Below, in pieces: positions 1-11,348 of a DNA stretch of 64,000 nt; position 1 is the first letter of the stretch; each line of letters begins with the position of its first letter. Below the pieces are notes generated by a model. The model had not been told where the DNA came from. It searched no databases and saw only the letters and a list, made by a program, of their open reading frames with translations. A program made the translations under genes and the position numbers. The DNA is from Bos javanicus (taxonomy: Eukaryota; Chordata; Mammalia; Artiodactyla; Bovidae), in NCBI RefSeq assembly GCF_032452875.1, contig NC_083890.1, positions 45,320,483 through 45,384,482 of the forward strand. The letters are read 5' to 3'.

Positions 1-415
1 GGCAGACAGGAAAGGAGATCCCAGGGGCAAGGTTGAAGGTGATCCCCGCTGTCCTGGTTGGGGCTTCCGAATGGATGTTGATGCTGCTCGCTGGGACTAG
101 AAGGGTTAATGAACATCCAGGCCTGGGATGAGTTCTCTTGGATTTTGGAGGGCCTTGAACACATCCATGGGCAGATGTCAGCCAGGCCGTTGACATGCTG
201 GCCTAGAGCCCAGAGCATAGGTCTGGGGATCCTTAGTATATACATGCTAATTGGTGCCGTGGGTTTGGATGAAATATTTTTGAGAGAGAACATCAAATGA
301 GAAAAGAGGGGGTGGCTTGGGATGGAACCTCAAGAAATCCTAACATTTAAACAGCGAGAGGAGCATGAGCTCTCTAAGAAGACTAGGTACTTTCTTGAAA
401 AGTTAGACACAGAAT
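1..415. other. Unique sequence, no gene seen
   Basis: No repeat family is recognised and no exon-like frame is convincing. The only open stretch (109-300, 63 codons) has no recognisable domain and is within chance length. Confidence 0.5.
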
Positions 416-631
416 GATGACATATCCTAGCAATTCCACGCCTACCTACATTCCACTCCAAAGAACTAAAAACAGGGGCTCAAATCAGTACATGCACATG
501 TGTTCATAACAGCAATATTCACAATTGCCAAAAAGTAGAAATAGCTTAAAAGTCCATCAACAGATGAATGGATAAATAAATTCTTATATAACCGTAAGAT
601 GGAATATTATTCAGTCACAGGATAGAATATT

Positions 632-849
632 GTGTGGGCCTGCACGCTCAGTCATGTCCAACTCTTTGTAACCCTATGGACTATAACCCACCAGGCTCCT
701 CTGTCCATAGGATTTTTCAGGCAGGAATACTGGAGTGGGTTACATTTCCTTCCCCAGGGGATCTTCCTGACCCAGGAATTGAACCTGTGACTCCTGTGTC
801 TCCTGCATTGCATGTGGATTATTTACTGCTGAGCCATCGGGGAAGTCTT
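632..849 (-). mobile_element. Bov-tA SINE (antisense) with 11-bp target duplication
   Basis: The sequence reads as the reverse complement of Bov-tA: the BovA body lies on the left ('gtcatgtccaactctttg') and the tRNA-Glu-like head on the right, ending 'gagccatcggggaagtc'. A perfect 11-bp direct repeat, gatagaatatt, flanks it at 621-631 and 850-860, so the insertion into the L1 is cleanly defined. Confidence 0.93.
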
Positions 850-941
850 GATAGAATATTATTCAGCCACAATAAGGAATGAAGGCCTGATACATGCTAC
901 AACATATGTGAACCTCAAAAACATTGTTCTAAGTAAAAGAA

Positions 942-1261
942 CACAGCAAGGAGATCAAACCAGTCAATCCTAAAGGAAATCAGTCCTGAATATTCATTGG
1001 AAGGACTGATGCTGAAGCTGAAACTCCAATACTTTGGCCACCTGATGTGAAGAACTGACTCATTGGAAAAGAACCTGATGCTGGGAAAGATTGAAGGCTG
1101 GAGGAGAAGGGGACGACAGAGGATGAGACGGTTGGATGGCATCACCAAGTCACTGAACACAAGTTTGATCAAGCTCCAGGAGTTGGTGATGCACAGGGAA
1201 GAATGCCATGCTACAATCCATGGGGTCTCAAAGAGTCAGACACAACTAAGCAACTGAACTG
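942..1261 (+). mobile_element. BovB LINE 3' end, 5'-truncated, with 11-bp target duplication
   Basis: This is the last ~320 bp of BovB, from the 'ggagatcaaaccagtc' block to the 'caactgaactga' tail. It encodes only the extreme C-terminal part of the RT protein in a broken frame (64 codons open from 1063). The direct repeat aagtaaaagaa at 931-941 and 1262-1272 marks target-primed insertion into the L1. Confidence 0.93.
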
Positions 1262-1595
1262 AAGTAAAAGAAAACTAGATCCCAAAATGTATGATTCCAT
1301 TTAAAGGAAATACCAAGAATGGGGAAATCAATAGAAACAGAATGGAGATTGGGGGCTGGGAGCAGGGAAATATGGGGAACCACTGCTTCATGGGTACAGG
1401 GTCTCCTTTCGGGGTGATCCAGTTGTTTGGAACTAGACAGAGGTGGTGGCTGCCCCACACTGTGGCTATATGGAATGTCACTGAATTGTTCTCTTTAAAC
1501 TGGCTAATTTATGTTGTGTGAGTTTTAGTTCAATATTTTAAAAAGTTGGCGGGGGGCAGGGGTAGGAAAAAGACTAGAAAAGTATAAGCAGAGGT

Positions 1596-1712
1596 GCAGG
1601 ATTACGGACTGACTTTGGTCAAATTATGTAACTTCTGGTGCCTCTTCCTTTATATGTAAATAAGGGGAAATTAGTCACTATTGTGAAGGGCTGCGGTAAG
1701 GATTACATGTGA
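1596..1712 (+). mobile_element. MIR SINE fragment
   Basis: The order of blocks fits the MIR core and 3' half: 'aaattatgtaacttctggtg', then 'atatgtaaataagggga', then 'ggtaaggattacatgtga'. It is strongly diverged, as expected for a repeat inactive since early mammals. Confidence 0.65.
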
Positions 1713-1929
1713 TTTTTTTTTTAACTATCTAGCAGAGAAAGGGTGTAGTAGAAGCAGAGTCCTGCCTACATTCTTCAGGCCTCAGCACAACTTTGAGCTG
1801 ACTTCTAACAGCTGAATCTTTATCTCATGACCTGAGGGCTCTCTCCAGGCCAAGTAGAGCCATTTCCATTGCCCAAAGGCAAATGAAAAGCCCCAGGGAT
1901 TAACTCTCTCATGGGCTATAGATTAGCAC

Positions 1930-2670
1930 AGTTCAGTTCAGTTCAGTTCAGTTGCTCAGTCATGTCCAACTCTGCAACCCCATGAATTGCAGCATGCCAG
2001 GCCTCCCTGTCCATCACCAACTCCCGGAGTTCACTCAGACTCACGTCCATCCAGTCAGTGATGCCATCCAGCCATCTCATCCTCTGTCGTCCCCTTCTCC
2101 TCCTGCCCCCAATCTCTCCCAGCATCAGAGTCTTTTCCAATGAGTCAACCCTTCGCATGAGGTGGCCAAAGTATTGGAGTTTCAGCTTTAGCATCATTCC
2201 TTCCAAAGAACACCCAGGACTGATCTTTAGAATGTACTGGTTGGATCTCCTTGCAGTCCAAGGGACTCTCCAGAGTCTTCTCTGACACCATAGTTCAAAA
2301 GCATCAATTCTTTGGTGCTCAGCTTTCTTCACAGTCCAACTCTCACATCCATACATGACTACTGGAAAAACCATAGTCTTGACTAGACGGACCTTTGTCG
2401 GCAAAGTAATGTCTCTGCTTTTGAAATATGCTATCTAGGTTGGTCATAACTTTCCTTCCAAGGAGTAAGCATCTTTTAATTTCATGGCTGCAATCACCAT
2501 CTGCAGTGATTTTGGAGCCCCCAAAAATAGTCTGACACTGTTTCCACTGTTTCCCCATCTATTTGCCATGAAGTGATGGGACCAGATGCCATGATTTTAG
2601 TTTTCTGAATGTTGAGCTTTAAGCCAATTTTTTCACTCTCCTCTTTCACTTTCATCAAGAGGCTTTTTAG
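1930..2670 (-). mobile_element. BovB LINE 3' part, 5'-truncated (antisense)
   Basis: The left end is the BovB tail as a short tandem of 'gttca' units (1931-1953). Reading on the minus strand, it covers the C-terminal RT-associated region; an open frame of 153 codons survives at 1943-2404. The copy ends abruptly at 'ctttttag' (2670), upstream of the region that encodes the catalytic motifs, so it has no RT core. No target duplication was found. Confidence 0.92.
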
Positions 2671-2709
2671 ATACCCAGCTCCATTAGAGTGGAATACTCT
2701 AAGACTGTC
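2671..2709. other. Short spacer between two BovB copies
   Basis: About 39 bp of non-repeat DNA separate two BovB copies lying head to tail in the same orientation. It shows two insertions rather than one duplicated element. Confidence 0.5.
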
Positions 2710-3545
2710 TTCACTTCAGTCACTCAGTTGCGTCCGACTCTTTGCGACCCCATGGACTGCAGCACGCCAGGCTTCCCTGTCCATCACCAACTCCTGGAGC
2801 TTACTCAAGCTCATGTCCATCGAGTCAGTGATGCCATCCAACCTTTTCATCCTCTGTCGTACCCTTCTCCTCCAGCCTTCAATCTTTCCCAGCATCACGG
2901 TCTTTTCCAGTGAGTCATTTCTTCACATCAGGTGGCCAAAGTATTGGGAGTTTCAGCTTTAGCATCAGTCCTTCCAATGAACATCCAGGACTGGTCTCCT
3001 TTAGGATGGACTGGTTGGATCTCCTTGCAGTCCAAGGGACTCTCAAGAGTCTTCTCCAACACCACAGTTCAAAAGCATCAATTCTTTGGCACTCAGCTCT
3101 CTTCACAGTCCAACTTTCACATCCATACATGACCACTGGAAAAACCATAGCCTTGACTAGACAGACCTTTGTTGGCAAAATAATGTCTCTGCTTTTTAAA
3201 ATGCTGTCTAGGTTGGTCATAACTTTCCTTCCAAGGAGTAAGCGTCTTTTAATTTCTTGTCTGCAGTCACCATCTGCAGTGATTTTGGAGCCCCCAAAAA
3301 TAAAGTCAGCCACTGTTTCCACTGTTTCCCCATCTATTTGCCATGAAGTGATGGGACCGGATGCCATGATCTTAGTTTTCTGAATGTTGAGCTTTAAGCC
3401 AACTTTTTCACTCTCCTCTTTCACTTTCATGAAGAGGCTCTTTAGTTCCCTTGGTATCTCTAATTTTCTTGAAGAGATCCCTATCTTTCCCATTCTATTA
3501 TTTTCATCTATTTCTTTGCATTGATCACTGAGGAAGACCATCTTA
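2710..3545 (-). mobile_element. BovB LINE with ~0.9 kb internal deletion that removes the RT core
   Basis: From the tail at 2710 the minus strand reads as the BovB 3' region up to about 3446. It then jumps to a segment that normally lies about 0.92 kb further upstream, as judged by the undeleted order in 15268-16507. The stretch encoding RT motifs A, B and C (including YADD) is missing. The junction shows 4-bp microhomology, GGAA in sense orientation. A 213-codon frame (3556-2915, minus) runs across the junction. Confidence 0.9.
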
Positions 3546-4261
3546 CCTTTTCTCAAAGTTTCCTCCTGGACTTATGCCCCCCATTGCCCACAGTGGCAAC
3601 TGACTTGGTCATGTGCCCTTTCTGGCTTTCCTCTCTTCTCTTTTCACTCTTCCCTCCCCCCAGCACTCTTCCTACCCATTCAAGGGCCCTGTGTGGGAGG
3701 GCCTTTCTCATCCCCTTGTGAGATTTCACATGGCAAAAGACCCAGGCCCCAGAACCCGGGAGGGTCCATTATACTCCGCACCTCCTGTACAAAACCGCAC
3801 CACGTGAAGACACCTCCCACCTTGAATCACCTCCACTCCCCCTCTGCTTCCTGGCCTTCCCATAACTCATTTGATCAAAATTTCCAAAGTGTGGGACACA
3901 ATAAGTGGGTATGGTAGGCGACATCAGATGTGGCATTTAATCACACTGAGTCACTCGACTTAGTCACTGTGTCATGGAGAGAGATCTTCCATTTCACTCT
4001 TTTCATCCTTTGATGTAGGCCTGATCTGAAGACCCATCTAACTGTGGCTATTTACCTTTTCCACAAAGACCTCAGGCTGTGAGCCATCAGCAGGCAGTGG
4101 TAGCTAGCTAAAATTTAATGGCACAATTCTGTCTTCTAGTAACCACAGTGGCACTGGCTTTTTATTTGCAGAAGTGGCATGAAAGGTTTTTATTTTTTAA
4201 TTTACATATCTTTAAAAGAAGGTGTCTTTATTTATTTTCCTTTTTTTTGTTTTTGTATTCT
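3546..4261. other. Unique sequence, no gene seen
   Basis: Pyrimidine-rich to about 3700, then mixed composition. No repeat family is recognised. Short open frames at 3521-3917 overlap one another in different frames and show no domain. Confidence 0.45.
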
Positions 4262-4790
4262 TCCAGTTTTTTTTGAGATATAGTTGACATACAGCAACAA
4301 ATAATTTAAGGTGTACAACATAATGATTTGACTTAGATACATCATGAAGTGATTGTCATAGTAGAACATCCATCATCTCATATAGATACAACATTAAAGA
4401 AATTGAAAAAAATATTTTTTCCTCGTGATGAGAATTCTTAGGATTTATACCCTTAAAAACTTCCATGTATAACATAGAACAATGGTAATTATATTTGTCA
4501 TGTGGTATGTTATCTGGTGGTTCAGCGGTAAAGAATCCACCTGCCAATGCAGGAGACAAGGGTTCAGTGCCTGGCTCAGGAAGATCCCCTGGAGAAGGAA
4601 CTGGTGCCCCACTCCAGTACTCTTGCCTGGAGAATCCCATGGACAGAGGAACCCAGCAGGCTACAGTCCATGGGGTCACAGAGTCGGACACGACGGAACG
4701 ACTACACCACATTACATCCCAAGTACTTATAACTGGAAATTTGTACTTTTTGACCACCTTCATCCAATTGGCCGTCCTCCACCACCCTAA
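4262..4790 (-). mobile_element. Old L1 LINE 3' end (antisense), split by a SINE
   Basis: The text reads as the reverse complement of an L1M 3' end: 'agatatagttgacatacagc', 'ggtgtacaacataatgattt', then 'tataactggaaatttgtact' after the SINE at 4514-4706. Both halves are in order and in the same orientation. Confidence 0.78.
4514..4706 (+). mobile_element. Bov-tA SINE
   Basis: Starts about 10 bp inside the usual head ('ctggtggttcagcggtaaag') and runs through the body to 'cggacacgacggaacgac'. The tRNA-like head keeps an A-box-like block, while the B-box block is altered to 'gggttcagtgcc'. Pol III activity is unlikely. It splits the antisense L1. Confidence 0.9.
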
Positions 4791-5261
4791 AAGTGGGTCA
4801 GTTTAAAGTAAAGGACCGTGTCCCTCCTGGTACTGGCAGCACACTTGATGAGGAAACCCCGACAGGTGGGGCCTGACGGAGGGAAGACTTGGAGAGAGGT
4901 CTGCGAGAGCAGGTGCTCCGCAACGGCATGGCTGTGTCCCGTCCACCCAGCTGCAGGGCCAGGAGGGGTGGACGTCCTGGGCAGGGGCTGGCTGAGCCAG
5001 CCTCGTGTGTGCACCAGGCTTTTTTGGTCATTAAAATAAGCAACTTGACTGTGCCCGCCATGGCTCCCACATGTCCAGGCCGTGAGGGGAAAGACTGCCT
5101 GAGATGGGCACAGCCCCAGGCTCCTGGTCGAGGAGTCCTGCCCTGAGGACTGAGGCTGGCCGTTCAGGAGTAACTCAGCAGAGGTGCCGACGTGCCCACT
5201 TTCCTTTGCACGTTCACTTCAGATTAGAAGTTGTGGTGGAAGGAGGTCTATAATTCAACTG
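4791..5261. other. GC-rich unique sequence, no gene seen
   Basis: GC-rich between about 4850 and 5160 with several open frames of 60-90 codons on both strands. None shows a recognisable domain or consistent splice sites. Treated as unique non-coding DNA. Confidence 0.4.
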
Positions 5262-5272
5262 TATTTAATTTT

Positions 5273-5591
5273 TTTAAAGTTTTTTTTATTTGGCTGTGCT
5301 GAGTCTTCATAGCTGTGCAGGCTTTTCTCTAGTCGCGGAGAGCAGGGGGCTCCTCTCTAGTTGCTGTGCGCAGGTTTCTCACTGTGGTGGCTGCTCTTGT
5401 TTCGGAGTCGGGCTCTTAGGGCACGTAGGTTCAGTAGTTGTGGCTCCCGGGCCCTAGAGCACAGGCCCAGTGGTTGTGACGTGTGGGCTTAGCTACTCCG
5501 AGGTACGTGGGATCTTCCCTGACCAGGGATCGAACCCGTGCCTCCTGCATGGGCAGGCAGATTCTTTACCACTGAGCCACCCGGGCAGCCC
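5273..5591 (-). mobile_element. CHR-2-type tRNA-Glu SINE (antisense)
   Basis: Reads as the long cetartiodactyl SINE: 'atttggctgtgctgagtctt' on the left, repeated 'gtagttgtgg' blocks, then a tRNA-like head ending 'accactgagccacccgggca'. Imperfect flanking repeats, tatttaatttt (5262-5272) and tacttaatttc (5595-5605), fit an older insertion. The family name is from memory. Confidence 0.8.
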
Positions 5592-5689
5592 TTCTACTTA
5601 ATTTCTATTGGCGGCTGTTCTTCCCCAAGCCTCTCCCTCCACTTTCCAAGGAAGATGGTAAATGGGGGCTGCTAATCCAGATCCATTTC

Positions 5690-6150
5690 ACTTGAGAAAA
5701 ATTTTTAAATACGCGAAACATCTCATGCTGCAAAGAACTATATGTGATGTGCACGCACATTCTAAATAATAGTAGAAGTAAGAAAACAAATACGTGTGTA
5801 CCCACTGCCCACCTTCCCAACACGTGAAGGGAAATGCTGTCTTAAATTTTGTATTAATTACACTCCATTATTTTTCTTTTTAGACTGGCCTCATGTGCCT
5901 ATATATATACATGTATAAGCAACTTATATGTAGTTAATTTATATGCAGTTTATGTGTATATGCAGTTTATTTTTGCCTGTTTGGGAACTTAAACACAGGT
6001 AATCATACCATATACATTCCTCCATAACTGACTCTGTGACTCCAGACTGACTCTGTGTCATTTTGGAGGGTTATCCATATGGATGCGGATAGATGCTGAT
6101 GACTCATTTTCACGGCTGTAGAGCATTCTGTTGTGTAAACAAGTGGCAGT
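5690..6150 (-). mobile_element. Old L1 LINE 3' end fragment (antisense), diverged
   Basis: Block order matches an antisense L1M 3' region: 'aaattttgtattaattacac', 'tatttttgcctgtttggga', 'aatcataccatatacattcc', 'attttcacggctgtagagca'. Divergence is high, so the limits are approximate. Confidence 0.55.
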
Positions 6151-7186
6151 CTACTTATCATCTCTACCATCTCTATCTCTACTTATTATCTCTATCAATG
6201 ACAGTCCTAGGTCATTGCCAAAGATGAAGGTTCAAGAATGATTGCAGGAAAGCATAATGCCTCCCAAATTTCTCCCTCTCTCATGTACAAGACCCTACCA
6301 GCAGAGGTGTGAAGCAGCTTTGCCTTATGTTAGAAACTGGTTTTAACTGGGGGTAACAGGTGAATGAACTAGGCACCTAAAAGCCAGAAGGAAAAAAAAA
6401 AATATCAAAGGAGGAAAGGGTCCTTAAATGAAAGGAAAGGATAAATAAAAATAACTGGCCATAGCATCACAAGGAGTTGGACACGACTGAACGACTGAGC
6501 ACACATCCACAGAGGGAAAGAGGAAATAGAACTGACTCCTGGAAGGAGAACTGTCCTGATTGTGGGCACGTTCAGGGAAGCTTTCACTCTCACTGTCCAC
6601 TTCCCCTACCGCAGAAACCCTTAGTGCAAGGATCTGTGTGATACTTAGTTTTCAAAAGCACCCTTTGCCAAAATCAGCAAACGGCCGTGATGAGTTCTAA
6701 CCACTCTGCTAGATCCTAAAGAGTCCACTTTTCATACAAAACTCCCCCGGAGCCTTCCCACTAGTGTATTTTTAGATTCATCTTTTCCTTAGAGTATATG
6801 GGACTGTTCATCACATAGTCATCGAATGGTACCGTGTCCGTGAACCTCTCATAACCTTTTGGCTGTTTCCATGGCTCTGAAATTCCCCACCCACAGCTTC
6901 GCCCATAAGGAGTGGAAACATTTAGAGGAAGTGATACTATCAGCGGCTGAGCATCACCATGGGAAGCATTTTCCCCTAAAAGCACGGTGGTGGGCCTGTA
7001 CCATCACAGCACGGCTCTTGCAAGTGCAGTGTTCTCTCAGCACCTGTGTCTCTAGAGGGAAACGTGCAGCAGAAACGGAACGCTGGGCGGCAGTGCGCTC
7101 TGTCCGTCCGCAGAGCAGAGATGTTGAGGTCGATAGCGAGTGTCAGGGTTAGTGTTACTGGGCTGGCCGGAGCAACTGGTAGAGTG
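6151..7186. other. Unique sequence with one SINE 3' scrap
   Basis: Contains a 'tatctctac' short-period stretch near 6165-6200 and a Bov SINE tail at 6462-6508. Otherwise no repeat or gene is recognised. Open frames near 6760-7152 lie on both strands and lack domains. Confidence 0.4.
6462..6508 (+). mobile_element. Bov SINE / BovB 3' end scrap (~45 bp)
   Basis: Only the extreme 3' end is present: 'acaaggagttggacacgact' followed by 'gaacgactgagcacac'. This is the part shared by BovA-type SINEs and BovB, so the parent cannot be decided. Confidence 0.75.
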
Positions 7187-7365
7187 CTTAAGAGGGCAGC
7201 TCTGGAGCCAGCCACCTGGGTGGGAAGCCCTCCTCCACCAGCCAGCCGCTGTGTGCTCCTGAGCAAGTTACTTTATCTTTCTGTTTCTCAATTTCTTATC
7301 TGCAGCAAGGAGGTAATAACAGTCCTACCTCACTGGGTGGTTTTGAAAGTTATGAGTCAATACTC
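7187..7365 (+). mobile_element. MIR SINE, nearly full length
   Basis: Head 'agagggcagctctggagcc', core 'gctcctgagcaagttacttt', then 'ctcaatttcttatctgcag' and 'cctacctcactgggtggttt' follow MIR order throughout. Confidence 0.8.
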
Positions 7366-7929
7366 GGTTTTGAGTGTTCCATAAATCAACATACACCAAA
7401 TCCCTAAAGCAGTTATTTGACACATTTAATGCTCGATATTTATTAGCTGATAAGAGGAAGAGGGGGAGACAGAATAAGCTTTTTCAAAGAAGGAATCTAA
7501 AGAATGAGTGGGATTTGACAAGAAAAGAGCGTTCCATAAGAGGAGAGTATGGAGATATATATTTAGAGAGAGAAGTCTTCTAGGGTGAATGAGTCAATCC
7601 AATTAAATTCAGCTCAATCTCTGTAAAGAAAGTCAAAATGGTATACATCTCATTACCTAGGTGATAATCCGGATTACAGAGGCACAAGTATCAAAAGGAA
7701 ATTTAGGAAGGATTTTTTTTAAGTTAGCTTTCCTTTGTGATCATGTTGACCAACCTGCGTATCAGCAAATATTAACGGAGTCCCTACAATGGTCCCCACC
7801 AGCATGGATCTTTTTTTCAAGTGAGTTAAAAGTCAGAAAATTATTGGGATCATTTGTTTCATTTGTGTTGGTTTGTAAGGTACCCAAGTATTAGAATAGT
7901 TTCCTCATCATTAATAAACAGAAAAAAAA
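7366..7929. other. Unique sequence, no gene seen
   Basis: AT-rich, no repeat recognised. Frames of 69-77 codons at 7374 and 7661 show no domain or splice context. Confidence 0.4.
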
Positions 7930-8054
7930 CTTGTATTTTATTTTTGGTCATATATTAGAGCTTGCAAGATCTTAGCTCCCTGACCAGGGATTGAACCTGC
8001 ACCCTCAGCAGTGAAAGCTCAGAGTCCTAACAACTGGTCCACCAGCCAAGTCCC
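7930..8054 (-). mobile_element. CHR-1-type tRNA-Glu SINE (antisense)
   Basis: Short cetartiodactyl SINE: 'ttttggtcatatattagagc' then 'ctccctgaccagggattgaa', 'cagagtcctaacaactggtc', ending 'caccagccaagtccc', which is the reversed tRNA-like head. Confidence 0.78.
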
Positions 8055-8407
8055 TGTATTACCTTTAAAGCATAGACAACTCTTGATTTTCTGTGTTAAT
8101 GAGGACTCACAGGAATAAATATAGTTGATAGATTAAATTATGTTTATCTGTAAGTTAAATCATCATCGTTTGCCTCTTAAGTTCAATGCCTTCCCCCATC
8201 TGTTTGGATTTCTGGTTATCCTTCTTTCCTTCTCTCTCATTCTCAATTTGCAAACGGCCACCCGGGCCCAGGGGAGATAGGAGAAGCAGCTGTCTTATTC
8301 TCCCCAGTAAGTTCTAAGCAGCCTCTTGGTCACTGAACAAAGTGACCTTGGCAAACACCTTATCACCGTCTCCCAAAAAAGAAATGCAATGTGTCCCTGA
8401 AACACTG

Positions 8408-8619
8408 GGGCTTCCCTGGTGGCTTAGTGGTAAAGAATCTGCCTGCTATGCAGGAGACCCAGGTTCGATCCCTGGGTTGAGAAGATCCCCTGGAGGGGGG
8501 CATGGCAACCCACTCTAGTATTCTTGCCTGGAGAATCCCATGCACAGAGTAGCCTGATGGGCTACGGTTCGTGAGGTCGCAAGGAGTCAGACACGACTGA
8601 CATGACTAAGCCGCAGCAG
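8408..8619 (+). mobile_element. Bov-tA SINE, full length, 13-bp target duplication
   Basis: Complete copy from 'gggcttccctggtggcttag' to 'gacacgactgacatgac'. The head keeps an A-box-like block near 8420 and an exact B-box-like ggttcgatccc at 8462-8472, so the internal pol III promoter looks intact. The direct repeat ccctgaaacactg at 8395-8407 and 8620-8632 is perfect, which points to a young insertion. Confidence 0.96.
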
Positions 8620-8632
8620 CCCTGAAACACTG

Positions 8633-9715
8633 AGGCTTGTGCTTGTTACCCCTGATCACACAGCCCTGTGAGAGCCAAGATCCTGTCATGTATATCTCTG
8701 ATTGTTCAGACAGGAAAGCCAGACATTTCATAGTTCGGCAGGATTAATTTGCAAGGGATGCTGTTTGGAAGGTGCCAAAACAGCTCGTAGCTAAATTGAA
8801 GTACCTATGGCAATTAGTTGGTCCCAAAGGGTATTATTATTCACCCTTAGAATCACATTGCCAAGGACAGAGCTGAGGAGCTTGGTCTTCAGGAAAGAGT
8901 TAAAAAAAAAAATCAGACAGAAACATTACAAAAATTTCCACTGAAAACTAAGTTCCTTAGAAGAAAAGCTGAGAGATTTGCTAATGTGTAGCTTTCTCTG
9001 AGCCCAAGGATGGTCCTCAGCATTTGGGAAGAAAACACAGGGTGTTTGAATGATGGTGGTGGGAGAGGGGACTCCAGGCAGACAGATGGGAATATAGCAG
9101 GGCAGGGTGAGTTCTTTAGAATAAGGATCCATTTTAGAGTGAACTACACAGGGGGATGAGTCCAATCTGCTTTCGCCAAGATTCTTACCAATGGGAGAGA
9201 TTGATAAAACATATTTGCTCCGCTGTGTTTTTCAAAAGTTCAACCATCTAATACCTTTAGCAGGCACATCATACTGCCTGAATGTCAAACATTTCCTTGC
9301 TGTAGGATGATCACAGTAGAGAGGAATGTTATTCTTATCCAGCCATTGGTAAGACTTTGTCTTCCTTAATCCCAGAACCTAAATCACTGGTTACTTCAGA
9401 GGCTCTGACCTAAATCTTAATTGATGCCATCACCTGTTTAGACCACTGTGTGTGTGATTTCAGCCAAACAAACCCAGGAGGAAGGATTAAGGTGGCTGCA
9501 GTGGAGAACGGCTGACATTCTGACCAGTCACGCCGTGAGTTTATTGCAACACCCCTTACCTTTAGCTCTGTAAGTTTCTCCTCTTGAAGTAACCCTCCTG
9601 TCTTGACATCCAACATGGTGAAAACTAGGGTTTTGTTTCATGTTTTTGATTTTCCTCTTTAATCTTGGTGCTAGTTAACACCACTGGATCAAAACGTTAA
9701 TAGCTAACAAACATT
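8633..9715. other. Unique sequence, no gene seen
   Basis: About 1.1 kb without a recognised repeat. A short A-run lies near 8903. No exon-like frame with splice signals was found. Confidence 0.45.
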
Positions 9716-9917
9716 TAGATGTGTGCCATCATGTCTGACCCTTTGCAATCCCATGGACTGTAGCCCACCAAGCTCTGCTGTCCATGGGATTCTCTAGGCA
9801 AGAATACTGAAGCAGGTTGCCTTTTCCTTCTCCAAGGGATCTCCCCTACCCAGGGATTAAACCTGTTCCTCCTGCACTGGCAGGCGGATTCTTTACCACT
9901 GAGCCACCGGGGAAGCC
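9716..9917 (-). mobile_element. Bov-tA SINE (antisense)
   Basis: Body on the left ('catcatgtctgaccctttgc'), tRNA-like head on the right ('ccactgagccaccggggaag'). Possible flanking repeats are weak, so the copy is fairly old. Confidence 0.92.
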
Positions 9918-9949
9918 AGCATTAAGGCGCTAACTTACAATCCCATCAG

Positions 9950-10112
9950 AACATTGACCCGCATCAACTTATTTAATGTTCACAGCAGTCCCGGGGAGTG
10001 TTATTATATCCTCCACTCTACAGAAAATGAAACTGAGGAGACCAAGGCGGTATGAAGTGACTTATGTGAAGTCAGGCAAGTGATCATTTGACAACTGCTA
10101 AAACTGAAACCC
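9950..10112 (-). mobile_element. MIR SINE (antisense)
   Basis: 'cttatttaatgttcacagca', 'agaaaatgaaactgaggaga' and 'tgtgaagtcaggcaagtgat' follow the reverse-complement MIR order. Confidence 0.75.
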
Positions 10113-10820
10113 CAGTCTTTCAAATAAGGTATTTGCATAAAGACGTTCATCTAATGACTAAGCAGCTCCTTGCAGTGGATCCTTACAGCATAGATGCGTT
10201 TGGTGTGAAGACACTGATTTTTCTTAGAGGAAAATGCATTTATTTAAAGATGGGAGGCTTTTCATTTTATTCCCATCTTTCCCTTGTTGCTTATTAAGTG
10301 CTAGCCTTGAAGAGCCAAGCTTTCCTGTAGAAAAATCTACCGTATTTATGAAGTGATCCTTGAGTACCACCAGTTTTTCTTCTTAAATTCCATTTCCTTT
10401 TTCTGGCGCTTGTTTTGACCAAGTCCTCTTTCCATATGCCTAATATCCATGGGCTCCTTCCAATTTGACTTTTATCAAAATGTGCTTGTTGGGAAAGATT
10501 TGATCTCATTGATTTTAACTGGTGGGATGTCAAGCCGTTACTCTCCTGCTAGTTCCATTTTAAGTCATATTCCTTGCTATGAAATGAGAAACTTGCTTCT
10601 CTAGGAAGAGGGGTTTGAGGGAGTAGATGGAGATGAGGTTTTAAAACAAGGACAGCTTCCTTTACCCTCTAAATTCTACTGTATCTATATGTACTCTGCT
10701 TACCCAGCCCCATCTCTAACTAGAGCATCTTGACCCATCAACTGAAGCATCATAGCAACTTGCCACATGTTTGTTTTGACACATAGAAAACAGGCATTTA
10801 GAAGAAAGTTGCTTTTCTTT
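10113..10820. other. Unique sequence, no gene seen
   Basis: AT-rich non-repeat DNA; nothing recognised. Confidence 0.4.
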
Positions 10821-10932
10821 GGACTTCCCTGGTGGTCCCATGGTTAAGACCTTACACTTCCAGTGCAAGGGGCACGGGTTCGATCCCTGGGATGGGAAGT
10901 TCTGTGTGGCATGGCCAGAAAAACATGCAGGT
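10821..10932 (+). mobile_element. CHR-1-type tRNA-Glu SINE
   Basis: Head 'ggacttccctggtggtccca', B-box-like block in 'cacgggttcgatccctggga', short tail 'gtgtggcatggccagaaaaa'. Imperfect flanking repeats, ttgcttttcttt (10809-10820) and ttgttttccttt (10933-10944), support an old insertion. Confidence 0.85.
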
Positions 10933-10944
10933 TGTTTTCCTTTG

Positions 10945-11348
10945 AAAGAAGTGCAAGAATGTTTGTGGAATGCTGGGATCATCTAGTTTCCTCAGTGAAA
11001 AGAAACAGGATGTTTCTGCATTCATTAAAAGGTTTGAAAAGTAGGAAGGAGTAAAGGTGATTGGGAAATCATTTCAGCAAACAGAATGTTAAGTATTCTG
11101 TTTTTAGACAATGTGTTCCGTTTAGAGAACAAGTAATAGAAACTGTGGTCACCATAATGAAAGGGGATGAAATCACCCCTTCCCGTCCAGCTTCTACCCC
11201 AGTTCTTCTGAACACTCAGCCTGCTGTACTGACTCCATCACCGATACCACAGTGACCAGTCTCCAGTGGCCATGAGGAGACCACGGAAGAGGTGAAGAAA
11301 AAGGAAAGAGTCGAGGTTCCAGTTAGCTGTCAGGAAAAAATGTTATAA
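10945..11348. other. Unique sequence, no gene seen
   Basis: About 0.4 kb of mixed-composition DNA with no recognised repeat or exon. Confidence 0.4.

Larger units (their letters stand above)
416..1540 (+). mobile_element. Old L1 LINE 3' end, split by two insertions
   Basis: The plus strand shows the familiar 3' end of old mammalian L1: the 'cagcaatattcacaattgcc' block near 511, 'ggaatattattcag' near 601, then 'ctgaattgttctctttaaac' near 1482. The element is interrupted by a Bov-tA SINE (632-849) and a BovB 3' piece (942-1261). With both removed the L1 reads on without a gap. The protein-coding part is absent. The subfamily (L1M type) is a judgement from memory. Confidence 0.8.

Noticed and set aside
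2915..3556. 213-codon frame as a possible novel protein
   Set aside because: It is BovB sequence joined across a deletion and lacks the RT catalytic motifs. It is reported as a structural oddity only.
8408..8480. tRNA-gene-like sequence with A and B boxes
   Set aside because: It is the tRNA-Glu-derived head of a Bov-tA SINE, without an acceptor stem match. All similar heads in the window were treated alike.
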